Source: Halomarina litorea (GTDB lineage: Archaea; Halobacteriota; Halobacteria; Halobacteriales; Haloarculaceae). Taken from it: a stretch of DNA of 64,000 bases. The stretch is from assembly GCF_024227715.1 (NCBI RefSeq), contig NZ_CP100448.1:186001-250000 (forward strand), written 5' to 3'. The position numbers and the translations under genes are program-made. The notes beneath the pieces were generated by a model. It had not been told where the DNA came from, searched no databases, and saw only the letters and a program-made list of their open reading frames with translations. How positions within the stretch are numbered: position 1 is the first letter of the stretch; every line of letters begins with the position of its first letter. This document shows positions 34,029-41,816 of this stretch, in pieces.

Positions 34029-34217
34029 GTTGAAATCGGAAGTCAACAGGACGGGAGCTTTGACCTCGCGTCCCTAACCGGAACGCACCCCGCGGATTGC
34101 AAGGGTACGTACCGCTTCCTCAACTATAGGTTGAGTCCGATTGCTGATAAGGCTTGCCCACAGATAGCTACATCGGAGCGTCCAAAAAAAAGAGTAGAGA
34201 GCGTCGTTTGATACGTT

Positions 34218-34961
34218 TCAGTCGCTCTGGATGCGGGGGGCGAGCATGTAGGTGACGTTGCCCTGCCCCTCCGCGATGTCGAAGTGGAGTTTGACGGGGA
34301 ACTCCTCGCCGAGTTCGATGGTGACCTCGGCGTCCTTCGGGATGGCCTTGTTCATCTCCTTGAGGTAGTCGAGGCTGAACAGCGAGTGGGCGTCGCCCGG
34401 CGAGAGGTCGATGAGGTCCTCCCGGGTGAGTTCGAGGTGGACGTCGTCGGTGTCGCCCTGCGCGTCGACGTAGAACGTCTCGGCCTCGGTGTCGACGCCG
34501 AGTGCGATGTGGTCGGAGACCATGTCGGCGGCCTTCACCGCGCGGTCGATGTCGCGGCCCTCGACGACGATCTCGGCGGCGAGGTCCAGGTCGGGCAGGT
34601 CGGGTTCCTGCCGGATGGAGTCGGGGTCGATGAGCGCGAGGGTGTACTCCAGCCCGTCGAACTCGATGTGGAGCTTGCGGGTCTCCTCGTCGAGTTCGAG
34701 GTGGACCAGCTGGTCGGCGTCGGCCATCTTCGCGATCTCCTCCAGACGCGAGAGGTTGACGCCGATGACGCCGCCGTCGGTCTCGTAGGACTCGAAGGCC
34801 GCGGTGTCGAGCGAGAGGTCGACCATGCCGACGTTCGCGGGGTCGACGGCGCGAATCGTGAGCTCGTCCTCGTCCAGTCGGATCTTGCACTCCTCTACCA
34901 GCACGCTCACCGAGTCGAGCGCCGCCCGGAGCGTCCCCGAGCTCACGATAGCCTTGAACAT
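34218..34961 (-). CDS. pcn: PCNA sliding clamp
   Basis: A 247-residue homotrimeric DNA clamp that tethers polymerase and other replication proteins. It has the two-domain PCNA fold: [47 protein letters not shown] at the start, the interdomain loop about 115-130, and the C-terminal [11 protein letters not shown], which forms part of the PIP-peptide groove. Strong net negative charge is typical of halophile PCNA. It is loaded by RFC, of which one small subunit is at 16698. Confidence 0.96.
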   Translation of the reverse strand: MFKAIVSSGTLRAALDSVSVLVEECKIRLDEDELTIRAVDPANVGMVDLSLDTAAFESYETDGGVIGVNLSRLEEIAKMADADQLVHLELDEETRKLHIEFDGLEYTLALIDPDSIRQEPDLPDLDLAAEIVVEGRDIDRAVKAADMVSDHIALGVDTEAETFYVDAQGDTDDVHLELTREDLIDLSPGDAHSLFSLDYLKEMNKAIPKDAEVTIELGEEFPVKLHFDIAEGQGNVTYMLAPRIQSD

Positions 34962-34991
34962 GTCTTCGTGTATCCGCGAGGGGGTAAAAAC

Positions 34992-34998
34992 ATAAACG
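34992..34998 (-). promoter_or_regulatory. TATA box of pcn
   Basis: Read on the minus strand, GTTTATG precedes a T-run and lies about 33 bases before the pcn ATG at 34961. It is the only AT-rich block in the divergent interval facing pcn. Confidence 0.55.
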
Positions 34999-35087
34999 AT
35001 TCACGCGCACGCGGGCGACTCGACCGACCGGCGGGGGCCTCGCGGTGGGGGCAAGCGCCAAATAGGTTCGACGAGTCACCGGATACT

Positions 35088-35741
35088 GTGAACGATCCCG
35101 ACATCGATGCGACGCTCTCGCGGCGCCGTCTCCTCACGACGACGGGCGCCGGCCTCGCCGGGCTGGCGGCCGCACCGGGGCTCGCGAGCGCACAGGAGCA
35201 AAACGGGAGCAACGACAGCGAGAACGGCTCGGACGACGGGAGTCTGCGCATCCAGACGCGCGGCGTCATGCCCGAGACGGGTCGTGTGACCGCGGACAAG
35301 GACTACACGGGCTTTTTGGTCCACCTGACCGCCCGACTCGACAGCCTCGATGTGGGCGACATCAGCGAGTGCTCGTTCGTGAACTGGAATCCCGACGATA
35401 CGGACATCTTCGAGACGCAGCTCGTCGACCGGGTCGGCCAGGAACAGGAGACGATCGCCTCGACGGTGTACGTCCCGAACGGCACGGACCTGCGTCCGGG
35501 CGACCTGCTGGTCATCAACAGCCAGCGCGAGTGTTCGAACGCGTACATCGGCGTCCAGATGGAGAACATCCGAGCGCCGAACCGCAAGCGAGGGTACGTC
35601 GCAGCCGACTCCGGGCAGACGGGCGCGGAAGGGGACGGCGGGTCCTCGGGCGCGTTCGGCCCCGGGTTCGGTCCGCTGGCCGCGGTCGGGGGCCTCGCGG
35701 GTGGCGCGTACGCGCTTGCCCGGCGCGGCGACGGGGAGTGA
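35088..35741 (+). CDS. Tat-exported surface protein with PGF-CTERM-like tail
   Basis: A 217-residue protein. The N-terminal SRRRLLTTTGAGLAGLAAAPGLASA is a twin-arginine signal (cleavage after about residue 35). A mature domain of about 130 residues follows, with three cysteines (ISECSFVNW, QRECSNAY) and no recognised fold. The C terminus has FGPGFGPLAAVGGLAGGAYALARRGDGE, a PGF-type sorting tail: Pro-Gly-Phe, hydrophobic helix, basic end. In haloarchaea such tails are removed by archaeosortase and replaced by lipid. Start is the GTG at 35088; CAAATAGG about 25 bases upstream is a possible TATA box. Confidence 0.8.
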   Translation: MNDPDIDATLSRRRLLTTTGAGLAGLAAAPGLASAQEQNGSNDSENGSDDGSLRIQTRGVMPETGRVTADKDYTGFLVHLTARLDSLDVGDISECSFVNWNPDDTDIFETQLVDRVGQEQETIASTVYVPNGTDLRPGDLLVINSQRECSNAYIGVQMENIRAPNRKRGYVAADSGQTGAEGDGGSSGAFGPGFGPLAAVGGLAGGAYALARRGDGE

Positions 35742-35787
35742 GGGGAGAGCGAAGGGCGTATCCGGCCCTCTCGCCTACCGTCGGCAA

Positions 35788-36549
35788 ATGAGCCGCAAGG
35801 ACGATTTCTACAACCGCGCGAAGCAGCAGGGCTACCGCTCGCGCGCGGCCTACAAGCTGAAGCAGTTGGACGAGACGGCCCACCTGTTCTCGGAGGGGGA
35901 CACCGTCGTCGACCTCGGGGCCGCCCCCGGCGGGTGGCTGCAGGTGGCACGGGAACTCACCGGCGAGGACGGCAGCGTCGTCGGCGTCGACCTCCAGCGC
36001 ATCAAGCCAATCGACGGCGTCGAGACGATTCGCGGTGACATGACGGAAGCCGAGACCCGACAGGAGGTCCTCGACAGCGTCGGCACCGCAGACGTGGTGC
36101 TCTCGGACATGGCCCCGAACATGACCGGGGAGTACTCGCTGGACCACGCCCGGTCGGTGTACCTCGCGCGACAGGCCTTCGAGACGAGCCTCGAACTGCT
36201 CGAATCGGGCGGCGACCTCGTGATGAAGGTGTTCGACGGCCCCGACCTGCAGGACCTCAAGGCGGACGTAGAAGAGGAGTTCGAGTACGTCCGGGAGGTC
36301 CGCCCGGAGGCCTCGCGCAAGGAGTCCTCGGAACTGTACCTCGTCGCGAAGGGTCGCCTCACCGCGCCTGTCAGGGAGGGCGACGAACTCGAAGTGGAAA
36401 TCACGGACGTGGGGAGCGAGGGCGACGGCATCGCCAAGGTGGAGGGCTACACGCTGTTCGTCCCCGACACCGAGGCGGGCGACGTGGTCACCGTGCGCGT
36501 CGGCGACGTGAAGCCGAACTTCGGGTTCGCGGAGAAAGTGGGAGCGTAG
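35788..36549 (+). CDS. rlmE: 23S rRNA (uridine-2'-O) methyltransferase RlmE with TRAM domain
   Basis: A 253-residue enzyme. The FtsJ/RrmJ-type methyltransferase occupies residues 1-190: DDFYNRAKQQGYRSRAAYKLKQLDE, SAM loop VVDLGAAPGGWLQVARE (about 41-57), and the catalytic K-D-K-E set including VLSDMAPNMTGE and LVMKVF. The C-terminal 60 residues form a TRAM domain (LEVEITDVGSEGDGIAKVEGYTLFVPDTEAGD), an RNA-binding add-on typical of archaeal versions. It methylates the 2'-O of a U in the ribosome A-loop. Confidence 0.93.
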   Translation: MSRKDDFYNRAKQQGYRSRAAYKLKQLDETAHLFSEGDTVVDLGAAPGGWLQVARELTGEDGSVVGVDLQRIKPIDGVETIRGDMTEAETRQEVLDSVGTADVVLSDMAPNMTGEYSLDHARSVYLARQAFETSLELLESGGDLVMKVFDGPDLQDLKADVEEEFEYVREVRPEASRKESSELYLVAKGRLTAPVREGDELEVEITDVGSEGDGIAKVEGYTLFVPDTEAGDVVTVRVGDVKPNFGFAEKVGA

Positions 36550-36567
36550 ACGGGAAGTCGTCGGGAA

Positions 36568-37284
36568 TCAGCCGCTCGGCGTCGCCCGCGTGTCGGTCTC
36601 GCCGTCGCGCACCGCCCGGACGACGGCGTAGACGAACGGCGTGTCGACGAGGGCGATGAGCAACTTGAGGAGGTACTGCCCGACGACGAGCGACGCCACC
36701 ACCGAGAGGGGCAGTGCCTCGCCGACGCCGAGGACGACGGGCGCGAGGAAGAACGCCACCCCGACGAAGATGACGGTATCGAGGAGTTGGCTGCTCGCCG
36801 TCGAACCGACGTTGCGGAGCCAGAGGTGGTCGCCGTCGGTGTACTCGCGCAGGCCGTGGAAGACGACGACGTCCCAGTTCTGGCTGACGACGTAGGCGAG
36901 GAGACTGCCGACGACGATGTTCGTCGAGGCGCCGAGGACGGCGCGGAACTGCCCGGCGAACTCGGGGTTCGCGGCGGGCGCGAGGATGGTGCTCCAGACG
37001 AGCGCCAGCACGACGAAGTTCATGACGAAGCCGACGTTGACCATCGCCTGTGCCGCCCGCTTGCCGTACAGTTCGGAGTAGCAGTCGCTGGCGAAGAACG
37101 TCAGCGCGTAGGCCAGCGCCGCCCCCGGCAGGGCGAGCGTCGACCCCGCCAGCGGGAGCGAGAGCGGCGACTGGAACAGGAGCACCTTCGCGGCGGTCAA
37201 CTGTGCGGTGACGAGTGCCGTCACGAACAGCGCGGCCAGCGCCAGCGCGGGGACGGGGACGCCCCGGTCGGGCGTGCTACTCAT
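36568..37284 (-). CDS. Queuosine/archaeosine precursor transporter (YhhQ/VUT family)
   Basis: A 238-residue membrane protein with six to seven helices. Family motifs include TAQLTAAKVLLF (about 26), ALAYALTFFASDCYSELYGKRAAQAMVNVGF (about 57-88), LGASTNIVVGSLLAYVVSQNWDVVVFH (about 118-144) and the STASSQLLDTVIFVGVAFF segment. Members import preQ0/preQ1-type 7-deazaguanines, in archaea for archaeosine in tRNA. Its ATG overlaps the stop of the upstream ribbon-helix-helix gene (ATGAGTAG), so the two are translationally coupled. Confidence 0.88.
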   Translation of the reverse strand: MSSTPDRGVPVPALALAALFVTALVTAQLTAAKVLLFQSPLSLPLAGSTLALPGAALAYALTFFASDCYSELYGKRAAQAMVNVGFVMNFVVLALVWSTILAPAANPEFAGQFRAVLGASTNIVVGSLLAYVVSQNWDVVVFHGLREYTDGDHLWLRNVGSTASSQLLDTVIFVGVAFFLAPVVLGVGEALPLSVVASLVVGQYLLKLLIALVDTPFVYAVVRAVRDGETDTRATPSG

Positions 37285-37453
37285 CGTCCGCCAGTCGCCC
37301 GTGGCGGGCGTCTATCTCGTCTAAGATGTCGAGGTTCTTCCTGATGGACGCACGGATGGCGTCGCTCCGGTTGACGTACTTCCCGTCGTCGCCGACGTGG
37401 GCGTCGAGATCGTCGAGGAGCTCCTGTGGGACCTCGACGCTTATCTTGGGCAT
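37277..37453 (-). CDS. Small ribbon-helix-helix DNA-binding protein
   Basis: A 58-residue protein with the ribbon-helix-helix fold: beta ribbon MPKISVEVPQEL, then LLDDLDAHVGDDGKYVNRSDAIRASIRKNLDILDEID. The YVNRSDAIR segment is the typical CopG/Arc dimer motif. It should bind DNA as a dimer and repress. Its last codons overlap the ATG of the queuosine-precursor transporter, so it is a good candidate regulator of that import gene. It is shorter than most gene-finding limits and easily missed. Confidence 0.85.
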   Translation of the reverse strand: MPKISVEVPQELLDDLDAHVGDDGKYVNRSDAIRASIRKNLDILDEIDARHGRLADDE

Positions 37454-37502
37454 ACTCCAGGATTACCCCACGAATAGGAGAGAGTGTCGGTTCCGCGGCG
37501 AA

Positions 37503-37901
37503 TCAGTGCGCCTGAAAGAGACGGAGGAGTTCGCGGCCCGCGTAGCCCGCGACGAACCCGACGAGCGCGCCGCCGAGGCAGATGGCTGCGACGGTACCCG
37601 TCGTGCCGACGACGAGGGCCTCGCTGCGACCGAAGAGGGCGAACGCCGCCGTCGGCACCACGCCGATGGCGAGGCTCTCGGCGAGGCCGCCGCCGCGGCC
37701 CGCGCTGATGGCCGAGACGACCGGCGGCGTCCCCAGGAGAGCCCATGGGAACACCTCGCGGTAGAGCGTGTCGCCGACCGCACCGCCGGGGAGGACCACA
37801 ACCGCGACGATACAGAGGACGCCCACGGCGTACAGTCCGGAGACGAACCACTGACGGGTATCCTCGTCCCCTCGGAGGAGAGCCACCGCGGACTCACTCA
37901 T
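37503..37901 (-). CDS. Haloarchaeal membrane protein, four helices
   Basis: A 132-residue protein with four predicted helices (about 18-42, 50-68, 73-95, 98-122). It has few loops, and the N terminus is MSESAVALLRGDEDTRQWF. No recognised motif; the glycine-rich helices suggest close packing. The start codon overlaps the stop of the tiny frame at 37894-37989. Function unknown; it lies between the transporter and tatCt, same strand. Confidence 0.65.
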   Translation of the reverse strand: MSESAVALLRGDEDTRQWFVSGLYAVGVLCIVAVVVLPGGAVGDTLYREVFPWALLGTPPVVSAISAGRGGGLAESLAIGVVPTAAFALFGRSEALVVGTTGTVAAICLGGALVGFVAGYAGRELLRLFQAH

Positions 37902-37989
37902 CCGTGTCCTCGTCGGCGGGCGAGCGGCGCGAACCGGTCGTGGGTCGACGGGCGGTACGGGCCGCCATCCGGGGGTCGTCGGGGGACAT
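37894..37989 (-). CDS. Possible 31-residue ORF coupled to the membrane protein
   Basis: ATG at 37989 opens 31 codons (MSPDDPRMAARTARRPTTGS then RRSPADEDTDE). Its stop overlaps the next gene's start as GATGAGTGA. The first ten codons use the high-GC third bases of real genes here. Its basic middle and acidic tail have no known relatives. An AT-containing GAATACATC lies about 15-20 bases upstream, so translation would start near the transcript end. It could serve only to deliver ribosomes to the downstream start. Confidence 0.4.
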   Translation of the reverse strand: MSPDDPRMAARTARRPTTGSRRSPADEDTDE

Positions 37990-38084
37990 GCCTTGAGATG
38001 TATTCGTTCTGACTGATAGTCTCTCGGTCGCGAACGTCGTACACCGGTGCGTGAGCTATCGGCAAAAAGCTCCCGATTCTTCAC

Positions 38085-40415
38085 TCAGTCGGCGCGCTGA
38101 CCCGCCGAGCGGGGCGTCCGGCGGCCCCCGAGGGTGTACACCCACAGCAGGCCGAGGCCGAGGCCGTACGCGAAGACCACCGGGAGGCCGAACAGGAACA
38201 TGGTGAACACCCCCCGGGGCGAGAGGACGGCGGCGGCGAGCATCACCGCGACGGTGAACTCCCGCCAGCGGGCGCGCATCGTCGCGTAGGGGACGAGGCC
38301 GCCGCGGTGGAACAGCAGCATCGTCGAGGGGATAGTGGCGAGGAGGCCGACGCCGACGGTGGTGAAGAACACCAGCCAGCCGAAGCCGTTGATCTGGTAC
38401 TTGATGAGCATCGCGTTGTTCACCACGTCGGCGGCCAGCCACGAGATGACCGTCGGGGCGACGACGGCGTAGCCGACGGCGCTCCCGAGGGCGAGTGCGA
38501 CGAACGTCGTCGCGGCCCAGAAGAACAGCACGTTCCGGTCGCCGCCGACCAGTCCGCGCTGTTTGAGCGCCGGCCACGCGTAGTAGAGCAGGAGCGGGAT
38601 GACCGCGACGGCGGCGACGATGGTCGACACCTTCACCTCGAAGACCAGCGCCTCAACGGGGTGGAGCGTGACGATGTCGACGCTCTGGGGCGTGACGGTC
38701 TGTTCGAGGCGGTAGACGAACCCGGGGTCGAGCGGACCGAGACCGCCCGCGAGCGGGTTCGTGGGGACGAGCGGTCCGGAGGAGGCCGTCACCGCCGTCG
38801 GGAGGCGACCCAGGAAGTCGCGTTTGATGTCGCCGATACCGCCCGCGTAGAGCCACCCGAAGGTGACCGCGAGGACGGTCATGAACACCGCGATGAGGCG
38901 GAACGACTTGGACGTGAGGCTCCCGAGGATGAACTGGAGGTCGTAGAGGTAGCCGCCGATGTCCTCCTCGGTGGTCTCGTCCTCGGTGAACGAGTCGACC
39001 ATTCCCGCCGTCGTGCGGGTGAACAGGCCGCTCTCGTCCTCGTCCGTCTCGTCACCCTCCTCGAAGGCGGTCTCGGCCGTCGCCTCCTCCACGTCGGCGT
39101 CGGCGTCCTCGGCGTCCGCCGCGGTCTGCGCCGTGTCGAAGCGGTCGAGGATGGCCTGTGCCTTCTCGTGGTCGCCCGCGGCCATGGCGGTCCGCGCGTG
39201 GGCGAGCGAGTCGTCCTCGCTCATGGCGGCGAACACCTCGTCGGGGGCGGCACGCACGCCCGCGGCGTCGAGTTCGTCCACGTCGATGGCCGTCGGGTCG
39301 CCGAAGCGGGCGCGTTCGGCCCGGTCGGCCGCCGCCACCATCCGACTGGCCGCCTGCAAGCAGAGGTAGACGTAGTACACCATCACGACCAGCACCATCC
39401 CCAGACCGGCGACGACGGCGGTGGCGAAAATCGCTTCGAGGCGCGGGAGGCCCCAGAGGTCCTCTATCCGCGGAAGGACGGGAGGCTGGTAGCCGGCGGG
39501 GAACAGCGGGCGGACCTGTTCGTTGAAGTAGGTCCCGCCGCCGTAGGCGATGGCGGCGTAGACGACGCCGAAGGTGGCGGTGAACGTCCCCGCGAAGACG
39601 TACCAGTTCTCGCGCATCTGGGCGCGGAAGTCCACCTCCGCGCTCCCCCGCTTGGTGGTGACGACGAACTTCGCCAGCCCGAGGCTGAGCCAGTAGAGGA
39701 CGAGCAGTGGGACGGCCCACATGATCTGCGTGAATGGGTCCGGCGGGGAGAACAGCGCCCCGAAGACGAAGATGGCGACGACGGCGTAGCGCCAGTTGTC
39801 GCGGAACGTCTCGTAGGGGACGATGTCAGCGAACGCGAGCGCGGACATGACGAGGGGCAACTGCGCCGCGAGGCCGAACGAGAGGGTGAGAAAGAGGACG
39901 AACTCGGCCCACTTCACGATGGAGTACGTGGGCGTGAACCCGGAGGTGGTGGCGTTCGAGGCGAGGAACTCGAACATCACCGGGAAGAAGACGTAGTAGC
40001 CGTAGGCGATGCCGAGGAGGAACAGTACGAGCGCCATCCCCCCGAGGAAGACCAGTTGCCACGTGGGGACTTTCTCGGCGGGCCACCATCCGCGCTGGCG
40101 GAGCGCGTCGCGCGAGAAGTAGATGAGGACCGGGAGGGAGAGGATCGCACCCACGATCATCCCGATCTTCGCCTGCAGGAGGATGACGTCGAAGGGCGTG
40201 ACGGCGATGATACCGGCTTCGGTGTGGGAGATGAGGTCCGCCCGGAGGCGCGCCCACCCGAAGTAGTAGAGGTAGAAGATGGTACCGAGCAGACCGAACA
40301 GGAAGACGAGCGCCACCTTCTGGAGATGGCTCTGGGCCGCGCGGAGGACCTCTCCGACGGCGGCCCTGCCGTCTGCTATGGCACGTTTCGTACCGTCGTC
40401 GATAGCGCCCGACAC
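38085..40415 (-). CDS. tatC2: Double TatC (TatCt) twin-arginine translocase subunit
   Basis: A 776-residue fusion of two TatC domains, a form found in haloarchaea. Domain one is about residues 20-370, with an N-terminal helix LQKVALVFLFGLLGTIFYLYYF and FTPTYSIVKWAEFVLFLTLSFGLAAQLP typical of TatC. An acidic linker spans about 395-505 (AADAEDADADVEEATAETAFEEGDETDEDESG). Domain two is about 510-770 with FRLIAVFMTVLAVTFGWLYAGG and INGFGWLVFFTTVGVGLLATIPS. It acts as a Tat receptor in the membrane for folded proteins. Tat clients occur in this window (35088, 50800). Confidence 0.93.
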   Translation of the reverse strand: MSGAIDDGTKRAIADGRAAVGEVLRAAQSHLQKVALVFLFGLLGTIFYLYYFGWARLRADLISHTEAGIIAVTPFDVILLQAKIGMIVGAILSLPVLIYFSRDALRQRGWWPAEKVPTWQLVFLGGMALVLFLLGIAYGYYVFFPVMFEFLASNATTSGFTPTYSIVKWAEFVLFLTLSFGLAAQLPLVMSALAFADIVPYETFRDNWRYAVVAIFVFGALFSPPDPFTQIMWAVPLLVLYWLSLGLAKFVVTTKRGSAEVDFRAQMRENWYVFAGTFTATFGVVYAAIAYGGGTYFNEQVRPLFPAGYQPPVLPRIEDLWGLPRLEAIFATAVVAGLGMVLVVMVYYVYLCLQAASRMVAAADRAERARFGDPTAIDVDELDAAGVRAAPDEVFAAMSEDDSLAHARTAMAAGDHEKAQAILDRFDTAQTAADAEDADADVEEATAETAFEEGDETDEDESGLFTRTTAGMVDSFTEDETTEEDIGGYLYDLQFILGSLTSKSFRLIAVFMTVLAVTFGWLYAGGIGDIKRDFLGRLPTAVTASSGPLVPTNPLAGGLGPLDPGFVYRLEQTVTPQSVDIVTLHPVEALVFEVKVSTIVAAVAVIPLLLYYAWPALKQRGLVGGDRNVLFFWAATTFVALALGSAVGYAVVAPTVISWLAADVVNNAMLIKYQINGFGWLVFFTTVGVGLLATIPSTMLLFHRGGLVPYATMRARWREFTVAVMLAAAVLSPRGVFTMFLFGLPVVFAYGLGLGLLWVYTLGGRRTPRSAGQRAD

Positions 40416-40504
40416 ACCCGACCTAGCCTACTCGTCGCTATCAATCTTTTCCGTCGCCGTCGGGTGAGAAGGCTTACAACGGCGCGGTGACCTACAACGG
40501 GGTG

Positions 40505-41767
40505 ATGAGCGACGACACGCGTCGTGAGCCCGACGAGGACGAGGCGGGCAGCGACGCGGACCGCGAGTCCCCCGAGACCCCCGACGCGGGGGAGGGGGAC
40601 GAGACCTCCACCTCGCCCGAGGCGACCGACCCGGACCACGGTGACGGCGCCGACGAGTCGGGGGAGGCCGCCGACATTGACGCGGATGTGGATGCAGACA
40701 CAGACACAGACACGGACGCAGATGCGGATGCGGACGCAGACGCGGACGACGACGAGTCCGGCCTCCCGACCGAGGGGTCGCTCCCGGCGTGGGTTCAGGA
40801 GGACGACGTCCCGGGCGGTGACGCCGACGACGACGAGCGGGATGGCGAGACGCCCGAACGCGAGGAGCAGCGGGACCCGACCGAACTCGACCCGGACCTC
40901 GCCGACCAGGGCATCGACTGGGACGCGATGGAGGAGGTGGACGACGACGAGGACGCGGCCGTCGCCCAGTCCGACGGCGGCGCGACGGTCTCTGGCGGCG
41001 GGTTCTCGGACGACTTCGACGATGACTTCGACGGGTTCGAGGGTCCCGAGGGCGACCAGGAGATGCCGCTGGCCGACCACATCGAGGAGATGGTGCGGCG
41101 CCTCGGCATCGTCATCATCGCGATGTCGGTGGTGAGCGTCCTCGTCCTCCCCTTTTCGGTGGACCTGATCAACTTCATCTGGTACTCCATCCTCGGCAAC
41201 GTCCAGGACGTGCCCAACGCGCCCCACGTCTACCGGCCGCTGGCGCTCGTCCTCGCGCGCCTGAAGGTCGCGACACTCGCCGGGTTCGTCGTCGCCCTCC
41301 CCGTGTTCGTCTTCCAGACGTACCTGTTCATGCGCCCCGGTCTCTACCAGCACGAACGTCGTTACTACCTCGCGGCGGTGCCGACGAGCCTCGTCCTCGC
41401 GTTCATCGGGGTCGGGTTCGCGTTCTACCTCGTCCTCCCCGCGCTGTTCTCCTACTTCGTCAGCTACACGACCGGCGCGGCGGACATCGCCTTCGGGCTG
41501 ACCGACACGTTCGGCCTGATGTTGCTCATGATGGGCTTCTTCGCCGCAGTCTTCCAGATACCCCTGCTCATCATGCTCGCCGTGATGATGGGGCTGACCA
41601 CCCGCCGCTGGCTGGTCCAGCGTCGCCTCTACTTCTGGGGTGGCTTCCTCGGCGTGGCGCTCCTGTTCAGCCCCGACCCGACCGGGATGGCGCCCATCAT
41701 CGTCGCGCTGACGATGGTGGTGCTGTTCGAGGGGACCCTGCTCCTCCTGCGCTGGGCGGGACGCTGA
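40505..41767 (+). CDS. tatC1: TatC twin-arginine translocase subunit with long acidic N terminus
   Basis: A 420-residue protein. Residues 1-180 are soluble and extremely acidic, including a run of alternating Asp/Ala/Thr (about 58-82) from hexameric DNA repeats. The six-helix TatC domain begins at about 195 (MPLADHIEEMVRRLGIVIIAMSVVSVLVLPF), with the typical YRPLALVLARLKVATLAGFVVALPVFVFQTYLFMRPGLYQHERRY and FGLTDTFGLMLLMMGFFAAVFQIPL. It is the core Tat component. Divergent from tatC2, with 89 bases between. The start ATG at 40505 follows a GTG alternative at 40487. Confidence 0.94.
   Translation: MSDDTRREPDEDEAGSDADRESPETPDAGEGDETSTSPEATDPDHGDGADESGEAADIDADVDADTDTDTDADADADADADDDESGLPTEGSLPAWVQEDDVPGGDADDDERDGETPEREEQRDPTELDPDLADQGIDWDAMEEVDDDEDAAVAQSDGGATVSGGGFSDDFDDDFDGFEGPEGDQEMPLADHIEEMVRRLGIVIIAMSVVSVLVLPFSVDLINFIWYSILGNVQDVPNAPHVYRPLALVLARLKVATLAGFVVALPVFVFQTYLFMRPGLYQHERRYYLAAVPTSLVLAFIGVGFAFYLVLPALFSYFVSYTTGAADIAFGLTDTFGLMLLMMGFFAAVFQIPLLIMLAVMMGLTTRRWLVQRRLYFWGGFLGVALLFSPDPTGMAPIIVALTMVVLFEGTLLLLRWAGR
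40680..40755 (+). repeat. Hexameric GA(C/T)GCG/GACACA-type microsatellite in tatC1
   Basis: Six-base repeats such as GACGCAGATGCGGATGCGGACGCA and ACAGACACAGACACGGAC encode alternating Asp-Ala and Asp-Thr in the acidic N terminus. Such tracts change length easily by slippage without breaking the frame. Confidence 0.8.
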
Positions 41768-41816
41768 GGCCGTCGCTGTCCGATTTTCGGGTGCAGTAGA
41801 ACAGTCGGAGAGCCGG

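Noticed and set aside
38307-40490. 727-codon plus-strand frame opposite tatC2
   Set aside because: It is the antisense of a clear double TatC gene, its residues are Arg/Gly/Asp-rich with no fold signal, and long antisense frames are usual in such high-GC DNA.
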